Shown here piece by piece: positions 50,996 to 52,240 of a stretch of 52,240 nucleotides of DNA. The notes below the pieces were generated by a model, which was given only the letters and a program-made list of their open reading frames with translations, searched no databases and was not told the origin of the DNA. The position numbers and the translations under genes were made by a program. The DNA comes from Desulfovibrio sp. X2 (lineage in GTDB: Bacteria > Desulfobacterota > Desulfovibrionia > Desulfovibrionales > Desulfovibrionaceae). The DNA is taken from NCBI RefSeq assembly GCF_000422205.1, contig NZ_ATHV01000024.1:1-52240 (forward strand), read 5' to 3'. The number at the start of each line of letters is the position of its first letter. The first letter of the stretch is position 1.

Positions 50996-52114
50996 ATGAA
51001 CGCCCAGCGCATCCATTACGCCGCCACGGCGGCGCTTCTCTTCTGCGCCGTGCTCGTGGCCGTGGCCAGCGGCTATCGCGCGCAGGCCGTGCATTCACAG
51101 GCCGTGCGCGTCACGGAGCTGGCCCGCGAACAGCAGCTGCGCGTCATGCGCCTGGCCGTGCTCGCCTCGCGCGAGGACGCCGTGTCGCACGCCGAGCTGC
51201 GCGCCGAACTGCGCCGCCTGGGCGACGGGGAGCGCGAGCTCTACGGCGACGACCCCGAGGTGGCCGGTCTCCTGGCCGAGCCCGCGGCGGCCCGCATCCT
51301 GCCGAGCGACCGCGGCGTCCTGCGCACGCAGGCAGAAGACTTCGCCCGCATCCTCGCCGCGGCCCGGCCCGAAGGCAGGCCCCTGGCCGACGCGGAACTC
51401 GCCGCCGTGCAGGACGCGGCCGTGAACGCCCTGTCCGACGGCTACGACGCCGTGGCCCGCGCCGCCCACGCCGTGGACAAGGCCGAGCAGGAGCACTCCG
51501 GGCGCATGCTCTACGCCGCCTTCCTGGCCGTCGCCGCGATCCTGCTCTACCAGTTCTTCGTGGTCGTGCGGCCCCTCATCCAGGCGGCCGAGGACGACCG
51601 CCGCGAGCTGTCCCAGGCCCGGGCCGAACTGGACGCCTGGGTGGGCCGCGACAACCTGACCGGGCTTTCCAGCCGCAGGCATCTGGAAGAGGTGCTGCGC
51701 CGCGAGGTGGAGTACGTGCGCCGCTACGGGACCAAACTCGCGGCCGTGGCCCTGGACGTGGACCGCTTCGCGCGCGTCAACGCCGTCCTGGGGCAGGTGG
51801 GCGGAGACGACGTGCTGCAGGCGCTGGCCGGGCTGCTCGGCCAGGACCTCGGCCAGGACGAGCTGCTCTCCCGCTTCAGCGGCGACAAGTTCATCCTCCT
51901 GGCCCCGCACGTGGGCGGCGCCACGGCCGTGCTCAGGGCCGAGAGCCTGCGCGGCCGCGCCGCCGAGGCCACCTTCGACAAGGGAGTGCGCGTGACGCTC
52001 TCCTGCGGCGTGGCCGAGTGCCGCAAGGACGACGACCTGGAGAGCTTCCTGGCGCGCCTGGACAAGGCCCTGCACCAGGCCCAGCAGGCAGGCGACCTGA
52101 CCGTGGCTCTCTAG
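50996..52114 (+). CDS. Membrane GGDEF-domain protein with degenerate signature
   Basis: The 372-residue protein has a transmembrane helix at about residues 8-26, a helical periplasmic sensor (about 30-168), a second helix (about 170-190), a short coiled linker and a GGDEF domain (about 218-370) opening with DNLTGLSSRRHLEE. The catalytic signature GG(D/E)EF reads SGDKF (295-299), with Lys in place of the catalytic Glu, and the ND of the DxDxFKxxND motif is NA (262-263). D254 and D256 remain. It is probably unable to make cyclic di-GMP and may instead bind it or GTP as a receptor. The ATG at 50996 has AAAGGA upstream. Confidence 0.85.
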   Translation: MNAQRIHYAATAALLFCAVLVAVASGYRAQAVHSQAVRVTELAREQQLRVMRLAVLASREDAVSHAELRAELRRLGDGERELYGDDPEVAGLLAEPAAARILPSDRGVLRTQAEDFARILAAARPEGRPLADAELAAVQDAAVNALSDGYDAVARAAHAVDKAEQEHSGRMLYAAFLAVAAILLYQFFVVVRPLIQAAEDDRRELSQARAELDAWVGRDNLTGLSSRRHLEEVLRREVEYVRRYGTKLAAVALDVDRFARVNAVLGQVGGDDVLQALAGLLGQDLGQDELLSRFSGDKFILLAPHVGGATAVLRAESLRGRAAEATFDKGVRVTLSCGVAECRKDDDLESFLARLDKALHQAQQAGDLTVAL

Positions 52115-52122
52115 TGTGACGT

Positions 52123-52152
52123 CCGCAGAATACGCAAAGCCGTATTCTGCGG
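52123..52152 (+). terminator. Hairpin after the GGDEF gene
   Basis: A perfect 12-bp stem (CCGCAGAATACG, 52123-52134, with 52141-52152) encloses the loop CAAAGC. It starts 8 bases past the stop codon. There is no U tract, so it may be part of a structured repeat rather than a simple terminator. Confidence 0.6.
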
Positions 52153-52157
52153 AAGAT

Positions 52158-52204
52158 CGCTGCGCCGAAAACGTGGTTTTCGGCTTGCTAAAGCCGCCGC
52201 AGCG
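52158..52204 (+). repeat. Branched stem-loop element at the window end
   Basis: An outer stem CGCTGCG (52158-52164) with CGCAGCG (52198-52204) encloses hairpin CCGAAAAC/GTTTTCGG (52165-52172 with 52176-52183) and a competing GGCTT/AAGCC pair. The arrangement resembles REP-like structured intergenic repeats. It continues to, and may be cut by, the window end. Confidence 0.55.
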
Positions 52205-52240
52205 CTGCTGTCGGCATCCGTAAGACTCGCGCCAAAGCGC

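Overview
This 52.2 kb window is high-GC, gene-dense DNA of a Gram-negative, flagellated or chemotactic, probably anaerobic bacterium. The content points to the Desulfovibrionaceae or a close deltaproteobacterial relative, which is inference from gene content. The supporting features are several methyl-accepting chemotaxis proteins, a bacteriohemerythrin, a partial anaerobic-type cobalamin cluster (cbiA-cbiD-cbiET), multi-domain sensor kinases, a PEP-CTERM protein, outer-membrane beta-barrel candidates and short stem-loop repeats placed just after stop codons. No rRNA, tRNA, CRISPR array, transposase or phage gene was seen.

Layout. 1-5.7 kb (minus): a small Cys-rich protein, then an operon of a haem-motif (CxxCH) periplasmic sensor kinase, a sigma-54 activator response regulator and a YeiH-type (UPF0324) exporter. 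6.4-13.8 kb: an MCP-cheW pair (+), a convergent second MCP (-), a short AT-richer stretch, and a PAS-PocR hybrid kinase (-). 14.5-18.6 kb (+): four overlapping genes (dolichyl-phosphate-mannose-synthase-like glycosyltransferase, SAM methyltransferase, LPG-synthase/flippase-like membrane protein, large polytopic protein) that probably build and move a lipid-linked glycan. 18.8-19.7 kb: a secreted choice-of-anchor-A PEP-CTERM protein behind a sigma-54-like promoter. 20.2-25.6 kb: a YkgJ-type Cys-cluster protein, a CecR-type TetR regulator with an MFS transporter, and a MASE1-PAS-PAS histidine kinase. 26-28.3 kb: an AmiS/UreI channel with a structured leader, and prfC.

28.5-33.3 kb (minus): yjbQ with bacteriohemerythrin, then cbiA-cbiD-cbiET joined by ATGA overlaps. 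33.4-38.2 kb: a DUF481 outer-membrane protein, a YqjM-like flavin oxidoreductase (-), mtgA, a small CD3324-like HTH protein behind a possible pseudoknot leader, and rsgA preceded by a 14-codon coupled upstream ORF. 38.3-44 kb (minus): an SDR plus NmrA-like pair, a small membrane protein, and a nitrate/sulfonate-type ABC ATPase with a fused double permease. 44.6-52.1 kb: a YgdI/YgdR lipoprotein, a D,D-carboxypeptidase with a long Ser/Lys/Arg tail, a PAP2-like protein with a degenerate active site, a PAS-MCP (-), a probable outer-membrane barrel with a TetR-like operator, and a degenerate GGDEF protein.

The most interesting unexplained structure is non-coding: an interleaved 10-bp/9-bp pairing before the CD3324-like gene, a mutually exclusive RBS hairpin before the AmiS/UreI gene, the coupled uORF before rsgA, and matching operator-like sites at the TetR gene and about 29 kb away at an outer-membrane gene. 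All coordinates and motif calls come from reading the sequence. Family names come from recognition of motifs, not from database searches.
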